DNA of 64,000 nt from JAPHTQ01 sp050288165 (GTDB taxonomy: Bacteria > Pseudomonadota > Gammaproteobacteria > Thiohalomonadales > Thiohalomonadaceae): the NCBI GenBank assembly GCA_050288165.1, contig JBNKDG010000004.1:62001-126000 (forward strand). Direction: 5' to 3'. This document shows positions 35,998 to 45,719 of this stretch, in pieces. Below the pieces are notes generated by a model. That model saw only the letters and a program-made list of their open reading frames with translations. It did not search any database and had not been told where the DNA came from. Both the position numbers and the translations under genes were made by a program. Numbering within the stretch: the stretch's first letter is position 1; each line of letters opens with the position of its first letter.

Positions 35998-36840
35998 CTA
36001 TTGCAATGGTATCCCCTCCCACATCGCCTTATCCTCCTCTTCTTTCGCCTTCTTCAACTCTTCCGCCGTCGGTGGAAAGGTCTTCTTCACCAACTCATGC
36101 GCCGCTGCATCGACCATATCGAGCGTCGCGCCTTCAATCGGAGTGTTGTTGAACAGGCTGAGCAGGCCGGGGAGTCGCAGGTGACCGCCATTTGCAGAAA
36201 AGATACCGGCCATGGCAACGCCGAATTTGCGCGCGCTGCCTTCGACGGCAGTGGTGGCGACGACGCGTCCGCTGGCGACATCGACCAGTCGCAGGTCCAT
36301 CGCCACGTGGGCGCTGCGCATCTCGACGTCAAGTACGCCGATGTCGCCGTGGTCGTTGAGTTTGATTGGGATGGGGAAGGCGAAGCCGCCCGAGGCACCC
36401 ATGTCGAAGGCGGTGACGGCGGAGAGTAGCAGCAGTTCCGCCCCTTCCAGTTGGCGTTTGAGCTTGCTCGGCAGACTGCGATTGCCTTCCTGGAAGGTCT
36501 GCTCGGCGATCACCTCATCCAGTCCCTCCCGTTCCAGCAGGATGAAACGATCGGTGTTGAACAGCGCGGTGGTCATCAGGTCGCGGATGCCGCTGAGGAT
36601 ATCGCTAGCCTTGGCCTTGTGGCTTTCGCGGGTGAGCAGGGCAAGCTGGCGGGTGATGTCACTTTGCCCCTTGCCGCCGGTATGGTCGAGCACGGCGGCC
36701 ACGGCGATCCGTTTGAGCGGCCCGTCATAGGGCTCGCCCTGGATCTCGCCGATACGGCGTCCATCCCCCTGGACTACGCTGGCGCCACCGCTACAGCCGG
36801 TGATTAACGCCAGCAATAGTACTAGTAATGCCTTGGGCAT
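35998..36840 (-). CDS. CsgG/HfaB-family lipoprotein, paralogue 2
   Basis: 280 aa. A lipoprotein signal with lipobox ITGC (Cys16) is followed by the CsgG fold: KRIAVAAVLDHTGGKGQ, LMTTALFNTDRFILLEREGLDEVIAEQ, LEGAELLLLSAVTAF, then VAMDLRLVDVASGRVVATTAVEG. CsgG proteins form outer-membrane secretion pores for curli, and HfaB relatives export holdfast anchors. No curli subunit gene is nearby. The charged C-terminal tail (AEELKKAKEEEDKAMWEG) is unusual. It follows the first paralogue after 3 bp, clearly one operon. Confidence 0.85.
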   Translation of the reverse strand: MPKALLVLLLALITGCSGGASVVQGDGRRIGEIQGEPYDGPLKRIAVAAVLDHTGGKGQSDITRQLALLTRESHKAKASDILSGIRDLMTTALFNTDRFILLEREGLDEVIAEQTFQEGNRSLPSKLKRQLEGAELLLLSAVTAFDMGASGGFAFPIPIKLNDHGDIGVLDVEMRSAHVAMDLRLVDVASGRVVATTAVEGSARKFGVAMAGIFSANGGHLRLPGLLSLFNNTPIEGATLDMVDAAAHELVKKTFPPTAEELKKAKEEEDKAMWEGIPLQ

Positions 36841-36843
36841 GAA

Positions 36844-37503
36844 TTAGAGCTTGGTTTCGACGATATGACGTACCGCGGTTTCAATGCAGTTGCGCAGGGC
36901 GGTTTCCATCGGTGTTTTCGACCAGGCACCGAGGCCGACCGGCAGTGGTGCGGAGGTGAAGATCAGGCCTATACCCGCCGCACCGGAGGTGCCCTCGACG
37001 GTGGTGCTGTTGACGATACGCCCGGTGGTGGCGTCGATGATGCGCAGGTTGATGGTGACGCAGGCCTCCTTGGCACCGACCAGCAGCAGCGAGCCGCCTC
37101 GGCAGGAGGGTTCGAACTGGGTGATGGAACCGCGGATCAGCAGTTCAGCCCCTTCCAGTTGTCCCTTGGGCGCGACAGTCTCCTGGCGGAAACGACCACT
37201 GTCGATCATGTCCTGTTCCTTGATCACATCCTTGAGGCGCTCGCGCTCGAGGACGATGAAGCGGTTGGTGTTGAACAGAGAGTCGGCCAGCATGTCGGTG
37301 ACACCGCGACCAAGGCCTCCGTGATGGGTCGCCTTGTCCTCGAAGGAGCTGATGGCGACGCGCTTCTTCGGTCCGTTGTAGGGCTCGTACTGCGCCTGTT
37401 GAATGGTCGGTCCACCGCCGCTGCTGACCACGGTCGCCGAGGTGCAGGCCGCCAGTGAGAGAATGGCGGTGAGCAGGGAAAAGATTCGTAGGGTTTTGTG
37501 CAT
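36844..37503 (-). CDS. CsgG/HfaB-family lipoprotein, paralogue 1
   Basis: 219 aa. Lipobox LAAC (Cys20) after a hydrophobic signal. The body is CsgG-like: KKRVAISSFEDKATHHGGLGRGVTDMLADSLFNTNRFIVLERERLKDVIKEQDMI, LEGAELLIRGSITQF, VTINLRIIDATTGRIVNSTTVEG. It shares these blocks with the next gene, so the pair arose by duplication and may form a mixed ring. It lacks the long C-terminal tail of its partner. The promoter must lie in 37504-37535 or inside the adjacent MITE-like element. Confidence 0.85.
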   Translation of the reverse strand: MHKTLRIFSLLTAILSLAACTSATVVSSGGGPTIQQAQYEPYNGPKKRVAISSFEDKATHHGGLGRGVTDMLADSLFNTNRFIVLERERLKDVIKEQDMIDSGRFRQETVAPKGQLEGAELLIRGSITQFEPSCRGGSLLLVGAKEACVTINLRIIDATTGRIVNSTTVEGTSGAAGIGLIFTSAPLPVGLGAWSKTPMETALRNCIETAVRHIVETKL

Positions 37504-37535
37504 GGGGTTACTCCCTGTCGATGTGCATAAGCGGC

Positions 37536-37662
37536 CTTAAAATTGTCTTCGCACCCTGATCCTGCGTTGCAAAGCCTGCTGCGATGCTCATTTACTACTG
37601 GTAAACTGCGCTTCTCGCAGGCTTTGCGCCTTGTCTCCGGGCGTGAATCCCAATTTTTGAGA
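37536..37662. repeat. MITE-like element, copy 2 (between CsgG-like operon and hrpA)
   Basis: About 127 bp, oriented opposite to copy 1. On the minus strand the core GCAGTTTACCAGTAGTAAATGAG (37609-37587) and flanks such as GACAAGGCGCAAAGCCTG and GCAGGCTTTGCAACGCAGG match copy 1 closely. It folds into a long imperfect hairpin. It separates two divergent genes and runs through the longest open frame ahead of hrpA. Confidence 0.8.
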
Positions 37663-37728
37663 CCACTTCCAGTAATGTCGGTAACATACGTTACCTCTGA
37701 ATGTAACAGTAAATCCATAGTCTCAACC

Positions 37729-40700
37729 GTGCCGCTTTCTCACCAACAACTTCTGGATCAGATCGACCAATGTATGGCCGCCGACCGACGTCGTCTCGGC
37801 AAGCGCTTGCAAGGGTTACAGCGGCGCCAGCAGCAGGGCAAGCCGATCGAGCGTGGACTGGCCGAGGTGGCGCGTGAGATAGAAGCATCGTCTCAGCATC
37901 TGGCGCAACGCATGGCGCTGGTGCCGCGCATCGACTACCCGGCGGAGCTGCCGGTCAGTGAGCGGCGGCAGGAGATCGCCGAGGCGATCAGCAAACATCA
38001 GGTGGTGATCGTCGCCGGGGAGACCGGTTCCGGCAAAACCACCCAATTGCCGAAGATCTGTCTGGAACTGGGGCGCGGTCGTGCCGCCTCCATCGGCCAC
38101 ACTCAACCGCGACGTATCGCCGCCCGCAGCGTTGCCAACCGTATCGCCGAAGAGCTGCATACCGAACTGGGACAACTGGTCGGCTTTAAAATTCGATTTA
38201 GCGAACGTGCGGGCAGCGGCAGCCTGGTCAAGCTGATGACCGACGGTATCCTGCTGGCGGAAATCCAGAGCGCTCCATTGCTGGAGCAGTACGACACCCT
38301 GATTATCGACGAGGCCCACGAACGTAGCCTCAATATCGATTTCCTGCTCGGTTATCTCAAACAGCTGTTGCCGCAGCGCCCCGATCTGAAATTGATCATC
38401 ACCTCGGCGACCATCAACACCGAACGATTCGCCGAATTCTTTAATGGCGCTCCTGTGGTGGAGGTTTCCGGTCGCACCTATCCGGTAGAGGTGCGTTACC
38501 GCCCGCTGCTGGAGGAGGGCAAGCGCGAGGCCGATCCGCTGCAGGGATTGATCGACGCGGTGGATGAAGTGGCGCGACTCGACCCATTGGGAGACATCCT
38601 GATCTTCCTTGCCGGTGAGCGCGACATTCGTGAAGCCGCCGAGGCGTTGGGTAAACACCGCATGCGCGATACCGAGGTGGTGCCGCTCTTCTCCCGCCTC
38701 TCCGCCAGCGAACAGGATCGGGTCTTCCGCCGCCACGGCGGTCGGCGCATCGTACTGGCGACCAATGTCGCCGAAACCTCACTCACGGTGCCCGGTATTC
38801 GTTTCGTGATCGACACCGGGTTGGCACGGATCAGTCGTTACAGTCACCGCACCAAGGTACAACGGCTGCCGATCGAACCGGTGTCTCAGGCCTCGGCTAA
38901 TCAGCGCGCAGGACGCTGCGGCCGCGTCAGTGCCGGGGTCTGTATCCGCCTCTATAGCGAGGAGGATTTTCTCTCCCGCCCCGAATACACCGAGCCGGAG
39001 ATCCGGCGCACCAACCTCGCCAGCGTCATCCTGCAGATGATGTTGCTTGGCCTCGGCGATATCGAACAGTTTCCCTTTATCGATCCGCCTGACCGTCGCT
39101 ACATCAACGACGGCTTCCGCCTGTTGCATGAATTGGGCGCGGTGGATCGGCACAACCGCATCACCAACGATGGTCGCCAGCTCGCGCGACTGCCGGTCGA
39201 CCCGCGTATCGGTCGCATGCTGCTCTCCGCAGTGCAAGAGAAGGCATTGCACGAGGTGTTGATCATCGCCTCGGCATTGAGTGTTCAGGACCCGCGTGAA
39301 CGTCCACTGGAGGCACAGCAGGCGGCGGATGAAAAACATACCCGCTTCAGCGACGAGAAGTCGGACTTTATTGCCTACCTGAATTTATGGGACTACTTTC
39401 ACGAGCAGTCGCGCCATTTGAGTCAGAGCAAACTGCGCAAACTCTGCCGCAGTGAATTTATCAATTATCTACGCATGCGCGAATGGCACGACATCCATGG
39501 TCAGTTGCTGGGACGACTGCGTGAACTGAAACTGCAACTGAATGAACAGCCCGCAGATTACGATGCGATCCATAAGGCGCTGCTGGCGGGTCTGCTCGGT
39601 AACATCGCCCTCAAGGATGACCGCGATGTGGATGCCGCCAGTAAAAAGCGCAAACCGCTGGTGGAGTATCTCGGCGCGCGCAATATTCGCCTGACCATCT
39701 TCCCCGGTTCTTCACTGGCAAAGAAAACGCCCAAGTGGATCATGGCGGCGGAGCTGGTGGAGACCTCGCGACTCTTTGCCCGCGATGTCGCGGCCATCGA
39801 TCCGGCGTGGATCGAACCATTGGCAAAGGAGCTGGTCAAGCGTAGTTATCTGGAACCGCATTGGGAAAAACGCAATGCACGAGTGAGCGCCTTCGAGCAG
39901 GTGACTCTGTTCGGTTTACTTATCGTCGCGCGGCGCAAGGTTCACTATGGTTCCATCGATCCGGTACTCAGTCGCGAACTGTTTATTCGTCATGCCCTGG
40001 TGCGCGGCGAGTTCGACTGCAAGGCCCCTTTCTTTCTGCACAACCGCGAGTTGCTGGAAGAGGTGGCGCTGCTGGAGGCGAAGTCGCGGCGGCGCGACAT
40101 CATGGTGGACGAGCAGACCCTGTTCGATTTTTACGACCAGCAGCTTCCGCAGGATATTGTCAGCGGCAAGACCTTTGAACGGTGGTGGGAGAAAGCCGAG
40201 AAGGCAACGCCGCGTCTGCTGTTCCTTGAGCGTGACTTCCTCATGCAACATGCCGCCGATGGTATTACTGGCGAGCAGTTTCCTGCGGTACTTGATTATC
40301 AGGGTATGCCGCTACCGCTCGATTATCACTTCGAACCCGGCCATCCTGCTGACGGGGTGACGGTGATGGTGCCGCTGGCCGCGTTGGGACAACTCCGTGC
40401 CGAGGCGTTCGACTGGCTGGTGCCGGGCTTGCTGAAAGAAAAACTGATCGCCCTGATCAAGGCGATGCCGAAACCGGTACGGCGTAATTATGTTCCCGCG
40501 ATCAACTTTGCCGAGGCGGCACTGGCGGTGATGCCTGTGCGCGAAGGTAATCTGCTCGAAGTCTTTGCACGGCAATTGCATCGTATCGGCGGCAGCGCGG
40601 TACCGACAGATGCCTGGCGTCCCGCAGAACTACCGCCACACCTGCAGATGAACTATCGCGTGTTCGATGAGCAGGGCAAGATGTTGTGTGAAGGTCGCGA

Positions 40701-41640
40701 CCTTGCCACTCTGCAGCAGCAGATGTCCGGCAAGGTGCGCAAGAGTCTGCGAGTGGAACCGGACAGTGAATGGGAACGCAGCGGTATCGTCGAGTGGGAT
40801 GTGGAGGAATTGCCGCAGAGTATTACCCTGCAGCGTCACGGTATGAAAATTAATGCCTTTCCCGCTTACAGTGACAAAGGCGATAGTGTTGAACTGAAAC
40901 TGTATGAGAGTGAGGCGGCGGCCGAGGCGGCACATCGCAAAGGGGTGATGCGCCTGTTCATGCTGGAGAACCGCGACAAGCTGAAGTATCTGGAGAAGAA
41001 TCTGCCGGGGATTAAGGAGAGCTGTCTGCGTTATGCCCCTGTTGGTCGTTGCGATGAGTTGATCGCTGACATCCTTGCCGCTGCGGTAGAGCGTTCCTTA
41101 TTGGTTGATGCGACACTGCCTCGCAACCAGCGTGATTATCGCCAGCGTGCCGATAGAGCACGCACTGAGCTGATCGATAATGCCAACCATATCGCCACGG
41201 TAGTCGGCGAGATAATGGCGGCACAGCAACGGATTAACAAAATTCTTAAAGGTGCCATGCAGCCGCAATGGTTGAACAGTGTTGCCGATATTCGTGAACA
41301 ATTGACACATTTACTGCAAAAAGGTTTTGTCGCCCGCACGCCGGCGACACGTATGAAAGATTTGCCACGTTATTTACAGGCGCTGGAGAAACGGCTGGAA
41401 AAGTTACGCAGTGATCCTGAGCGTGACCGTCGGTTGCTACTGGAGGTGTTACCGCTATGGCAACGCTACTGGCAGCGTTGTGGCGAAGGCCGGGACTGCA
41501 GCGCAACAGATTGGCAACATTTTCGCTGGTTGCTGGAGGAACTGCGTGTTTCACTCTTCGCCCAGGAGTTGGGTACTAGTGAAACCGTTTCTGCGACACG
41601 CCTGGAGAAGGAGTGGAAGGCGCTGGCGGCAAAAGTGTGA
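37729..41640 (+). CDS. hrpA: ATP-dependent RNA helicase HrpA
   Basis: About 1303 aa from GTG 37729, the usual HrpA length. DEAH-helicase motifs: Walker A GETGSGKTT, DEAH in IIDEAHERSLN, motif III SATIN, TNVAETSLTVPGI, and motif VI QRAGRCGR. Ratchet, OB-fold and long C-terminal domains follow. It acts on RNA and stalled ribosomes in related bacteria. Start choice: the frame is open back to 37543, but that part is MITE-like DNA. VPLSHQQLLDQIDQCM matches where HrpA proteins begin. ATG 37675 is the alternative. Neither start has a good ribosome-binding site. Confidence 0.93.
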   Translation: MPLSHQQLLDQIDQCMAADRRRLGKRLQGLQRRQQQGKPIERGLAEVAREIEASSQHLAQRMALVPRIDYPAELPVSERRQEIAEAISKHQVVIVAGETGSGKTTQLPKICLELGRGRAASIGHTQPRRIAARSVANRIAEELHTELGQLVGFKIRFSERAGSGSLVKLMTDGILLAEIQSAPLLEQYDTLIIDEAHERSLNIDFLLGYLKQLLPQRPDLKLIITSATINTERFAEFFNGAPVVEVSGRTYPVEVRYRPLLEEGKREADPLQGLIDAVDEVARLDPLGDILIFLAGERDIREAAEALGKHRMRDTEVVPLFSRLSASEQDRVFRRHGGRRIVLATNVAETSLTVPGIRFVIDTGLARISRYSHRTKVQRLPIEPVSQASANQRAGRCGRVSAGVCIRLYSEEDFLSRPEYTEPEIRRTNLASVILQMMLLGLGDIEQFPFIDPPDRRYINDGFRLLHELGAVDRHNRITNDGRQLARLPVDPRIGRMLLSAVQEKALHEVLIIASALSVQDPRERPLEAQQAADEKHTRFSDEKSDFIAYLNLWDYFHEQSRHLSQSKLRKLCRSEFINYLRMREWHDIHGQLLGRLRELKLQLNEQPADYDAIHKALLAGLLGNIALKDDRDVDAASKKRKPLVEYLGARNIRLTIFPGSSLAKKTPKWIMAAELVETSRLFARDVAAIDPAWIEPLAKELVKRSYLEPHWEKRNARVSAFEQVTLFGLLIVARRKVHYGSIDPVLSRELFIRHALVRGEFDCKAPFFLHNRELLEEVALLEAKSRRRDIMVDEQTLFDFYDQQLPQDIVSGKTFERWWEKAEKATPRLLFLERDFLMQHAADGITGEQFPAVLDYQGMPLPLDYHFEPGHPADGVTVMVPLAALGQLRAEAFDWLVPGLLKEKLIALIKAMPKPVRRNYVPAINFAEAALAVMPVREGNLLEVFARQLHRIGGSAVPTDAWRPAELPPHLQMNYRVFDEQGKMLCEGRDLATLQQQMSGKVRKSLRVEPDSEWERSGIVEWDVEELPQSITLQRHGMKINAFPAYSDKGDSVELKLYESEAAAEAAHRKGVMRLFMLENRDKLKYLEKNLPGIKESCLRYAPVGRCDELIADILAAAVERSLLVDATLPRNQRDYRQRADRARTELIDNANHIATVVGEIMAAQQRINKILKGAMQPQWLNSVADIREQLTHLLQKGFVARTPATRMKDLPRYLQALEKRLEKLRSDPERDRRLLLEVLPLWQRYWQRCGEGRDCSATDWQHFRWLLEELRVSLFAQELGTSETVSATRLEKEWKALAAKV

Positions 41641-41765
41641 TCAAGTGTGGGATTTGACATAGTTTGCCTACTACTTTCGGTCATCCAGGTATCTTTCCAC
41701 TGTTGACGGTAAATGTTCGTCTATACTTTTCCTAAAATTAAAATCCCCCCCTGGAGGCTGAGGTT

Positions 41766-42608
41766 ATGGGTCTCAACAAGATGGTGTCTCTGCAGCAACT
41801 GCTGTCTCAACCACGGGCAGACAGATTGGCAGAGGCGGCTTTAATGGTGGCGCAGGAAGTTGACCCGAATATTGATGTGTACCAGTATCTGCAGCGGCTA
41901 CAGTTCTACGCAGAGAAGATTAGTGACCAGTTGCCGCCCCAGGTACGCCTTGGCGATGTGCTGTTCCAGTTGAACGACTATCTCTACAACGACCGTCGCT
42001 TTACCAGCATCTGCTCAAACCGTTGCCCCCCGGATAATATCTTTCTTGATCGTGTGATCGATAGTCGTCGCGGCTCACCGCTAAGCATTACCCTCATCTA
42101 TCTGACGGTCGGTCGTCTGTTAGGTTTGCCGCTGGAAGCGGTCTCTTTTCCCGGAAGGATTCTGATCCGCTATAGCGACCCCGAAGGAGATGTGGTCATC
42201 GATCCGGTCGATGGTGGTATGCCGCTGCAGGAAGACGATCTGGCGTTAATGCTCTCTGGTACTTATGCGGTTCGTCGTCGGCGTCCAGTACAACGTCTCA
42301 ACAGTTTCCTTTCTGATACCGATGACAAAAGCCTGATGATTCGAATGTTGCGCCAGTTAAAACAGGGATACATGGTTCACGGTGAAACCCAGAGCGCGCT
42401 GTGGGCGCTGGAGAAAATATTGTTACTGGAGCCGGGGAGCGCCGGTAGCTATCGTGAACGTGGTTATCTCTACGAATTGCTGGAATGCAATGTGGCGGCG
42501 GCGGATGATTATCGCCGCTATCTCGATATGATGCCGGATGCGGGTGATGCCCAGACACTTCGCGCACGTCTGTCAGATCTACTGCGCTCTGACATTACTT
42601 TTCATTAG
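41766..42608 (+). CDS. SirB1-family transglutaminase-like protein with TPR-like tail
   Basis: 280 aa. The N-terminal region has the SirB1 transglutaminase-like fold: LGDVLFQLNDYLYNDRRFTSICSNRCPPDNIFLDRVIDSRRGSPLSITLIYLTVGRLLGLPLEAVSFPGRILIRY, with DPVDGG further on. The classical Cys-His-Asp triad is incomplete, as usual in this family. The last about 90 residues look like TPR helices (MLRQLKQGYMVHGETQSALWALEKILLLEPGSAGSYRERGYLYELLE). Biochemical role unknown. GGAGG precedes ATG 41766. Confidence 0.85.
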   Translation: MGLNKMVSLQQLLSQPRADRLAEAALMVAQEVDPNIDVYQYLQRLQFYAEKISDQLPPQVRLGDVLFQLNDYLYNDRRFTSICSNRCPPDNIFLDRVIDSRRGSPLSITLIYLTVGRLLGLPLEAVSFPGRILIRYSDPEGDVVIDPVDGGMPLQEDDLALMLSGTYAVRRRRPVQRLNSFLSDTDDKSLMIRMLRQLKQGYMVHGETQSALWALEKILLLEPGSAGSYRERGYLYELLECNVAAADDYRRYLDMMPDAGDAQTLRARLSDLLRSDITFH

Positions 42609-42752
42609 CTTTCTGCTTCCTGGCATAAATTTCGGCAAAGCGAACTGATACAGAGGCTTATCAGTTCACCCTCATTTCACATCCCACCTTGTCGTAGAAG
42701 AGTTCCCGACATACTCTATTGTTACTGACGACTATTACCAGGCAATAGCGCT

Positions 42753-44099
42753 ATGCAAGGACCACACGATTTGTATATTCAGGCAAAACAGTTTCTTATG
42801 GATGAATTATGGCGTGCCGATGTGGAGTCGCTACATTGGCTCCGACGCTACGCATACAAAACATTGCGCCTGATGTTTGTGTTGGTGCGTGAGTTCGCCA
42901 ACGGTCAGCTCAATCTGCGTGCCATGAGCCTGGTCTATACCACACTGTTGTCGATGGTGCCGCTACTGGCAGTGAGCTTCTCGGTACTCAAGGCATTCGG
43001 TGTACACAATCAGATCGAACCATTGTTGCTGAATCTGGTACAGCCCCTCGGCGACAAGGGCAATGACGTTGTCGTGAATATCCTCGGCTTCGTCGAGAAT
43101 ATGAAGGTGGGGGTACTCGGTTCTCTAGGTTTGGCGCTGTTGCTCTACACGGTGGTTTCGCTGCTGCAGAAGGTGGAAAACTCCTTTAACTACGTTTGGC
43201 ACGCTAAATCGACCCGTTCGCTGTCACGCCGTTTCAGTGATTATCTCAGTGTCATTCTGGTTGGCCCGGTGCTGGTCTTCTCCGCCATCGGTATGACCGC
43301 CTCGATGATGAGTAGTGCCATGGTGCAGCGTATCCTGAGCATCGAGCCCTTCGGTAGTCTGGTGGTGTTGCTGACCAACCTGATGCCGTTCTTTCTGGTT
43401 ACTCTGGCCTTTAGTTTCGTCTACATGTTTGTGCCTAACACCAAAGTGAAATTCCGTTCCGCCTTGGTCGGGGCTGCCGTAGGCGGCATTCTGTGGCAAA
43501 CCACCGGGCTGATCTTTGCTGAGTTTGCCGCTTCGTCTACCAAGTACGCAGCGATCTATTCCGGTTTTGCCATCCTGATTCTGTTTATGATCTGGCTCTA
43601 CCTGAGCTGGTTGATCCTGCTGCTCGGTTCCCAGGTGGCCTATTACTACCAGTACCCTGAGCAGATCCGTCTGAGCAATCAACGGCTGCCGTTGAGTGGT
43701 CGTTTCAGGGAGCAGATGGGTTTGCTGGTGATGTACTGGATAGCCCATCGCTTTGTGCACAACGGCAACCCTCTTTCCATGGAGAAGCTGTCACGGCTAT
43801 TGCAGATGCCAGGCGATCGCATCGGTGAAACCCTGCAACTTTTGCTCGATAGAGGGCTGCTGCTGGAGAGCGCAAACGAACCGCCGGAATATCTGCTGGT
43901 GCATGATCCTGCCAGTCTGCCTATCGCTCAATTATTGGAACAGATGCGGCGGCCCGATGAGGAGCAGTCGCAGATGGAGAATCGCATTAACTCGGTTGCG
44001 GCAGTTGATTCGTTGGTGACAGGGCTGGAACAGGGTATCCGCAATCATCTGAATGAACTGACATTGCGCGAACTGGTTTTACAGAATAACGATACCTGA
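42753..44099 (+). CDS. YihY/virulence factor BrkB-like membrane protein with C-terminal extension
   Basis: 448 aa. Six membrane helices make up the YihY (formerly called RNase BN) domain: LNLRAMSLVYTTLLSMVPLLAVSFSVLKAFG, FAILILFMIWLYLSWLILLLGSQVAYYYQYP. About 150 cytoplasmic residues follow, with a winged-helix-like segment (MEKLSRLLQMPGDRIGETLQLLLDRGLLLESANEPPEYLLVHDPASLPIAQLLEQM), which is seen in longer family members. Function is unsettled, and it is not a nuclease. A single gene converging on a small hypothetical. Confidence 0.87.
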   Translation: MQGPHDLYIQAKQFLMDELWRADVESLHWLRRYAYKTLRLMFVLVREFANGQLNLRAMSLVYTTLLSMVPLLAVSFSVLKAFGVHNQIEPLLLNLVQPLGDKGNDVVVNILGFVENMKVGVLGSLGLALLLYTVVSLLQKVENSFNYVWHAKSTRSLSRRFSDYLSVILVGPVLVFSAIGMTASMMSSAMVQRILSIEPFGSLVVLLTNLMPFFLVTLAFSFVYMFVPNTKVKFRSALVGAAVGGILWQTTGLIFAEFAASSTKYAAIYSGFAILILFMIWLYLSWLILLLGSQVAYYYQYPEQIRLSNQRLPLSGRFREQMGLLVMYWIAHRFVHNGNPLSMEKLSRLLQMPGDRIGETLQLLLDRGLLLESANEPPEYLLVHDPASLPIAQLLEQMRRPDEEQSQMENRINSVAAVDSLVTGLEQGIRNHLNELTLRELVLQNNDT

Positions 44100-44105
44100 A
44101 AGGGT

Positions 44106-44438
44106 TTAGACTTTTTCGTCGATGTGGGGTGTTTCGCTCTGCCCGTTCTGGCTATCGGCATCCTCCAGACGATCTTCGTAACGTCGCCCGTTCTGGCGTC
44201 TCTCTTCGCCATTACGGGTATTGAAGGGCGTTTCACTCTCCTGTTGTCGGCGTTGCACCTGTCGACGTTGTTGCTGACGGCGCTCAAGCGCCGGTTTTAT
44301 CCCGGTCTCATGATGGGTTTCGCTGGATTCGATGGGCGGATAGGGAGAGGTACGGTCGGTCTGTTTAACCGAGCCGTTACGATTTAACTCTTTTAGACGT
44401 TGTACGCCCTGATCGTTTTTGGGAGGAGTGATATCCAT
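44106..44438 (-). CDS. Low-complexity Gln/Arg-rich hypothetical protein
   Basis: 110 aa, polar throughout with a run RRQQQRRQVQRRQQES and many Glu and Asn. It begins MDITPPKNDQGVQRLKELN. It is probably disordered. It occupies the space between two genes without overlap, and AAGGTGG lies near its start, which supports translation. Not recognised; function unknown. Confidence 0.5.
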   Translation of the reverse strand: MDITPPKNDQGVQRLKELNRNGSVKQTDRTSPYPPIESSETHHETGIKPALERRQQQRRQVQRRQQESETPFNTRNGEERRQNGRRYEDRLEDADSQNGQSETPHIDEKV

Positions 44439-44546
44439 ACCGCCACCTTCTTTACAAGTATAGATCGTACGGTTTTCAAGTATACCTGCGTCTATTATCG
44501 GCCTGTGTCATAATTTATTGAGAGTTAACCCACAGCAAGAAGAGAT

Positions 44547-45716
44547 ATGACCAACGACCCCATTCTGTTCTCCCTGTTTCTGGTCTTTACCGGCGCGGCA
44601 CTGATTGCCACCCTGGCGTTGTTTGCCCGCCAGTCGATGCTGGTCAGTTACATACTCCTTGGGGTGTTGCTCGGACCGTGGGGAACCGGCCTGGTTAAAG
44701 ACCCGACCTTGATTGCGGCGATTGCACATATCGGGGTGATCTTTCTGCTGTTCCTGTTGGGCCTGAACCTGCATCCGCAGGAACTGGTGCGCCTGCTGCG
44801 CAAGACGACGCTGGTGACACTGGGTACCTCGCTGTTGTTTGCCGCGGTGGGTTTCGCTACGGCGTTAGCCTTCGGTTTCAACAATATCGATTCTCTGCTG
44901 ATCGGTGTGGCGGCGATGTTCTCCAGTACCATCATCGGTTTGAAACTTTTGCCCACCACAACCCTGCATCAGCAGCATACCGGTGAAGTGATGATCAGTA
45001 TTCTGCTGTTGCAGGATATTCTGGCGATCCTCGCCCTGCTGGCACTTCAGGCTTATGGCGGTGAAGGGGAGCTGTTGCTGGAGTTGGGTAAGGTATCGCT
45101 GATGCTGCCGTTGTTGATGTTGGCATCGTTGCTGACGGCACGCTATATCCTGGCGCCGCTGTTCATGCGTTTCGATACGATTCAGGAGTATGTGTTTCTG
45201 GTGGCTATCGGCTGGTGTCTCGGTTTCGCTGAACTGTCGGCGATGGCAGGGTTGTCGGCGGAGATCGGCGCCTTCATCGCCGGGGTGGCGTTGGCCACCA
45301 GCCCCATCAGTACCTTTATCGCCGAGAGCCTTAAACCGCTGCGCGATTTTTTCCTGATTCTGTTTTTCTTTTCACTCGGCGCGCAGTTCAACCCGTCGAT
45401 GTTGCAGGAGTTGTTGATTCCGTCGCTGGTGCTTGGTGTCCTGCTGGTAGTGATCAAACCACCGGTGTTTCGCCGCTTTTTGCGACAGACGGGGGAGAGC
45501 GATCGTTTCTCCCGTGAGGTGGGCGTGCGTCTCGGTCAGATCAGTGAGTTCTCACTGTTTATCGCCATGCTGGCAGAACAGAGCGCGGTGATCTCGATGC
45601 GGGCATCGGCGTTAATCCAGCTTACTACCATGGTTACATTTATCGTCTCGTCTTATTGGATCATGTTTAGATACCCGACCCCGATCGCCGTTTCGGCACG
45701 GTTGCGCAGGGACTAA
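44547..45716 (+). CDS. CPA2-family cation:proton antiporter (membrane domain only)
   Basis: 389 aa with about 12 membrane helices. FLLFLLGLNLHPQELVRLLRKT and AGLSAEIGAFIAGVALATSPISTFIAESLKPLRDFFLILFFFSLGAQFN match the KefB/NapA-like CPA2 fold, including the discontinuous-helix region. It lacks the C-terminal RCK (TrkA-N) domain of KefB/KefC, so it is a short form that probably exchanges Na+ or K+ for H+. It ends 3 bp before the Na/Pi cotransporter gene, so the two form an operon. Confidence 0.87.
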   Translation: MTNDPILFSLFLVFTGAALIATLALFARQSMLVSYILLGVLLGPWGTGLVKDPTLIAAIAHIGVIFLLFLLGLNLHPQELVRLLRKTTLVTLGTSLLFAAVGFATALAFGFNNIDSLLIGVAAMFSSTIIGLKLLPTTTLHQQHTGEVMISILLLQDILAILALLALQAYGGEGELLLELGKVSLMLPLLMLASLLTARYILAPLFMRFDTIQEYVFLVAIGWCLGFAELSAMAGLSAEIGAFIAGVALATSPISTFIAESLKPLRDFFLILFFFSLGAQFNPSMLQELLIPSLVLGVLLVVIKPPVFRRFLRQTGESDRFSREVGVRLGQISEFSLFIAMLAEQSAVISMRASALIQLTTMVTFIVSSYWIMFRYPTPIAVSARLRRD

Positions 45717-45719
45717 TCT

